Shown in pieces: positions 7,139 through 9,189 of a stretch of 9,189 bases of DNA. A program made the translations under genes and the position numbers. Every line of letters starts with the position of its first letter. Positions within the stretch are counted from its first letter, which is position 1. The stretch lies in contig CAKRWX010000082.1 in NCBI GenBank assembly GCA_934418055.1, positions 1 through 9,189 on the forward strand. Direction: 5' to 3'. Source of the stretch: an uncultured Lachnospiraceae bacterium. GTDB lineage: Bacteria; Bacillota; Clostridia; Lachnospirales; Lachnospiraceae. The notes under the pieces were generated by a model. The model saw only the letters and a list, made by a program, of their open reading frames with translations. It was not told the DNA's origin and did not search any database.

Positions 7139-9079
7139 TTAATCAAGATGAAGAGTCGTGCCGTCCCAAACCAGATGGAATTTTTTCTGGTGAATCGAAA
7201 AATCCATAAAAAATCCCTTGGAAGAAAAACCAGATGTATAAGCAGCACAGCTTGCGGCACAGTCCTCAACGGTATGTGGGATTAGGATCGTTCCGTGGTA
7301 AAAAATCTGGTTTGTCTGCTGGGTGTGTTCCAGGTGCAGCAGCAGGGAATCATGCCATACATCGTTAGCTGTAGAAATTTTACCGACCTCCAGCTGCGGA
7401 ACCATGGAAGGAGATACGGCCAGTTCGATATTAGGATGACCTTCTTTTTTCGTGATCCAGCCATGGGAGGTCTGACTGACCTGAGTCCGGTCCAGATGGT
7501 AATGGATTTGGACCGAATTGCCGGATACAAGCCCGGTTACCTGGTCAATTACTACCACAAACTGCTGATCAATCAGAACCAGAACTCTGGTGGCTTCTGC
7601 AGGTTCGTAATTCTTATGGGAAGAAACGATGGCGGTCATACGTTCATCGGTTGTTACAGAACGGATGGCACCTTCTTTTTGTGGCCCGTAAGCCCAGGAA
7701 CCTTTGTATTCCCACATGTTCTTCCAGTTTACAGTCAGACAGTTGTGCCAGAAGGCACTCTTAAAATGTCTGCGGTTTTCATCATTCTTATAAGTATAGA
7801 TCGCAGGGTCTGTTACCAGGGTCTCTCCGAATGCAGTGAGATCAAAACCTCCAGCGTCAATATGGGCATGAAGATTCTGGACAGGAGTCCGGCATGCGGT
7901 CATCAGGCTGATTGCATCCTTATCCCAGCTGGTCCGCAGATAAACTTGATTTAAGTCTTTCTGCCATGCCAGAAGCGGAAGATCCGGGCGGATTGGTTTG
8001 GTGACCGCATCATCCAGGATCTCTTTTAAATGCTGGATGTCAGGGATTCTCCAAAGGTTGTCCCGGATGTCGATCATCAGTGTTTTTTGCGGATAGAAAT
8101 ACAGGGCAGTTTGTAGATAGAATGGGTCTTCATAAGCCATATAACAGGCCGTAGCAGCCAGAGCCATGGTTTCTTTTTCCGCTATATGGCTGTCGCCCCA
8201 TGGGAAATTGCCTCCGCAGGCGCGGGTGGCGTGGACGGAATGGATAAACATCTTCTTTAACTGTTCTGTATAGTGCTCAGGGACAGTCAGATGGAATTTG
8301 CGGGCAAATACCAGACGCAGGGAGAACCAGAAAACACAGCCATTGTGATAGGAAGGACTTCCTTCAATCTGTCCTCCGCAAGAGGTACACTGGGCTTCCA
8401 TGCAGCGGTCCAGCTCATGCTGGGCGTGAGCTAAGTATTTGGCACTGTCCGGCATCTCTGGAAAGAGGCAGGATAAGGCCATCAGACCCAGGTTTTCCAT
8501 CAGATAATGGTTATGGTTGGCTTTTGGCCATAACAGCGGCGAGATCTCGTACAGAATCTTACAATGAAGACAGGCACTTTCATAAAGTTTTTGCTCAAAT
8601 TCTTTTGTAAAATACGGCGTATCTGCCAGCAGTTCCATAATGATAGGCCATGTCCGGTATCCGCGGATACCGACCTCTAAGGCACGCCAAGGAGAAAGTC
8701 CATCAAAATGAAGAGGAGCCCAATTTCCCTGCTCGTCATAGAGAGAGGGCGCGGGAACGTGGTCGATCCAGTTAGTTAGTTCTTCGATAGCTTTTTTGGC
8801 ATAATCTAGGTTGCCGGTCAGTCCATAGGCTTCGGCCAATGTTTTTAGATGTGGCATCCGGTTTAAATGAAACGTATATTCGTTGTCATTTACTGGATTT
8901 TCTGTCCATCGCGTCGAATTGCCCACAAAATACAGTTCTGGCCCGGTTCCAGGAAGGACCAGCATTCCATTCATGGCCTCTTCAGCCAGTTTTATGGTCT
9001 GGTCAGCCAGATCTGGGAAATACTCACGGATAGCTGTGCCGTGTGCAAGGATAGAATCACGGTTATTTGCGTAAATCAT
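7139..9079 (-). CDS. Heparinase III-like polysaccharide lyase (PL12-type architecture, no signal peptide)
   Basis: The protein has 646 residues from the ATG at 9079. The N-terminal part holds a YTFHLNRMPHLKTLAEAYGLTGN segment (split here as YTFHLNRMPH and LKTLAEAYGLTGN) that marks the heparinase II/III N-domain. Candidate catalytic residues by analogy with heparinase III are Asn188 (NHNHYLMENLG), Tyr244 and His245 (EGSPSYHNG), and His404/His406 with Asp408 (HAHIDAGGFDLTAFG), the last being the hallmark of the C-terminal beta-sandwich domain. It would cleave uronic-acid-containing polysaccharide by beta-elimination; heparan sulfate is a reasonable guess but not proven. There is no signal peptide, unlike the secreted or periplasmic relatives, so it probably works on imported chains. 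Three cysteines (226, 231, 234) lie just before the EGSPSYH motif, consistent with a reducing compartment. A second in-frame ATG at 9091 overlaps the upstream stop codon but has a poorer ribosome site. It shares little obvious sequence with the next lyase beyond family motifs, so they are not a recent duplication. Confidence 0.88.
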   Translation of the reverse strand: MIYANNRDSILAHGTAIREYFPDLADQTIKLAEEAMNGMLVLPGTGPELYFVGNSTRWTENPVNDNEYTFHLNRMPHLKTLAEAYGLTGNLDYAKKAIEELTNWIDHVPAPSLYDEQGNWAPLHFDGLSPWRALEVGIRGYRTWPIIMELLADTPYFTKEFEQKLYESACLHCKILYEISPLLWPKANHNHYLMENLGLMALSCLFPEMPDSAKYLAHAQHELDRCMEAQCTSCGGQIEGSPSYHNGCVFWFSLRLVFARKFHLTVPEHYTEQLKKMFIHSVHATRACGGNFPWGDSHIAEKETMALAATACYMAYEDPFYLQTALYFYPQKTLMIDIRDNLWRIPDIQHLKEILDDAVTKPIRPDLPLLAWQKDLNQVYLRTSWDKDAISLMTACRTPVQNLHAHIDAGGFDLTAFGETLVTDPAIYTYKNDENRRHFKSAFWHNCLTVNWKNMWEYKGSWAYGPQKEGAIRSVTTDERMTAIVSSHKNYEPAEATRVLVLIDQQFVVVIDQVTGLVSGNSVQIHYHLDRTQVSQTSHGWITKKEGHPNIELAVSPSMVPQLEVGKISTANDVWHDSLLLHLEHTQQTNQIFYHGTILIPHTVEDCAASCAAYTSGFSSKGFFMDFSIHQKKFHLVWDGTTLHLD

Positions 9080-9083
9080 AGGA

Positions 9084-9089
9084 CACCTC
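9084..9089 (-). promoter_or_regulatory. Ribosome binding site favouring the lyase start at 9079
   Basis: On the - strand GAGGTG precedes the ATG at 9079, with the GAGG core six bases away. The alternative ATG at 9091 is preceded only by a weak CAGAGA. The site overlaps the stop codon of the upstream gene, which suggests translational coupling. Confidence 0.6.
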
Positions 9090-9189
9090 ATTTCTCTGGG
9101 GCGAAGCCCAGCTGATCGCGGCGGCTGCGGAATTGTTCCAGAACGCCTGCGTAGGTTGGATTGGAGATCAGATTGATAGTTTCGCCGGG
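9088..9189 (-). CDS. Probable sulfatase, last 33 codons (cut by right window edge)
   Basis: An open frame enters from the right edge and ends in TGA at 9088-9090. The 33 residues include GETINLISNPTYAGVLEQFR, which fits the usual C-terminal tail of sulfatases (E-x-x-N-L-x-x-x-P-x-Y, then a helix running to the end). Only this tail is visible, so the assignment rests on pattern and on the company of two lyases and another sulfatase. The catalytic region lies outside the window. It ends nine bases before the preferred start of the lyase gene, and its stop overlaps the alternative lyase ATG as ATGA, so the two are surely in one operon. A different enzyme with a similar tail cannot be excluded. 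Confidence 0.6.
   Translation of the reverse strand, partial: PGETINLISNPTYAGVLEQFRSRRDQLGFAPEK

Noticed and set aside
7295..7954. 219-codon open frame on the + strand opposite the heparinase III-like gene
   Set aside because: It is antisense to a gene with strong family motifs, its translation shows no recognisable domain, and no convincing ribosome site was noted. It is a shadow of the codon pattern of the real gene.
4939..9079. Recent tandem duplication of the two lyases
   Set aside because: Apart from short family motifs the two proteins differ throughout in sequence, length and motif spacing.

Overview
The window looks like an accessory glycan-utilisation locus from an anaerobic Gram-positive gut-type bacterium, most likely a Clostridia/Lachnospiraceae-like Firmicute. 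The clues are strong AAAGGAG-type ribosome binding sites, moderate GC content, a membrane-anchored AraC-family regulator of the YesS/YtdP type, and polysaccharide lyases without signal peptides. The taxonomic call is an inference from style; the window contains no marker gene.

Layout: two converging transcription units meet at one hairpin terminator (about 3422-3470). On the + strand are the 3' part of an unassigned protein that looks like an (alpha/alpha)-toroid carbohydrate-active enzyme (cut by the left edge, ends at 1192) and, 28 bases later, a 727-residue AraC-family regulator with two membrane helices and an extracellular sensor region (1221-3404). On the - strand, transcribed from the right edge leftwards, are the last 33 codons of a probable sulfatase (9088-9189), a heparinase III-like lyase (7139-9079), a second and different heparinase II/III-family lyase (4939-7095), and a complete Cys-type sulfatase of the choline-sulfatase/phosphonate-monoester-hydrolase-like branch (3488-4900). 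The - strand genes are separated by 38-59 bases or overlap slightly, and three have good ribosome binding sites, so they read as one operon whose promoter lies beyond the right edge.

Together the genes suggest breakdown of a sulfated, uronic-acid-containing polysaccharide (a glycosaminoglycan such as heparan or chondroitin sulfate is the natural first guess). Lyases would cleave by beta-elimination and sulfatases would remove sulfate esters. None of the enzymes with a visible N-terminus has a signal peptide, so the chemistry is probably cytoplasmic, on imported oligosaccharides. The membrane regulator would sense a ligand outside the cell. Not seen here, and expected nearby if the model is right: an ABC or PTS importer, an unsaturated uronyl hydrolase (GH88/GH105), and an anaerobic sulfatase-maturating enzyme. 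No RNA gene, mobile element, CRISPR array or long repeat was seen. There is no gene-free stretch over 300 bases; the longest is the 83-base terminator region.
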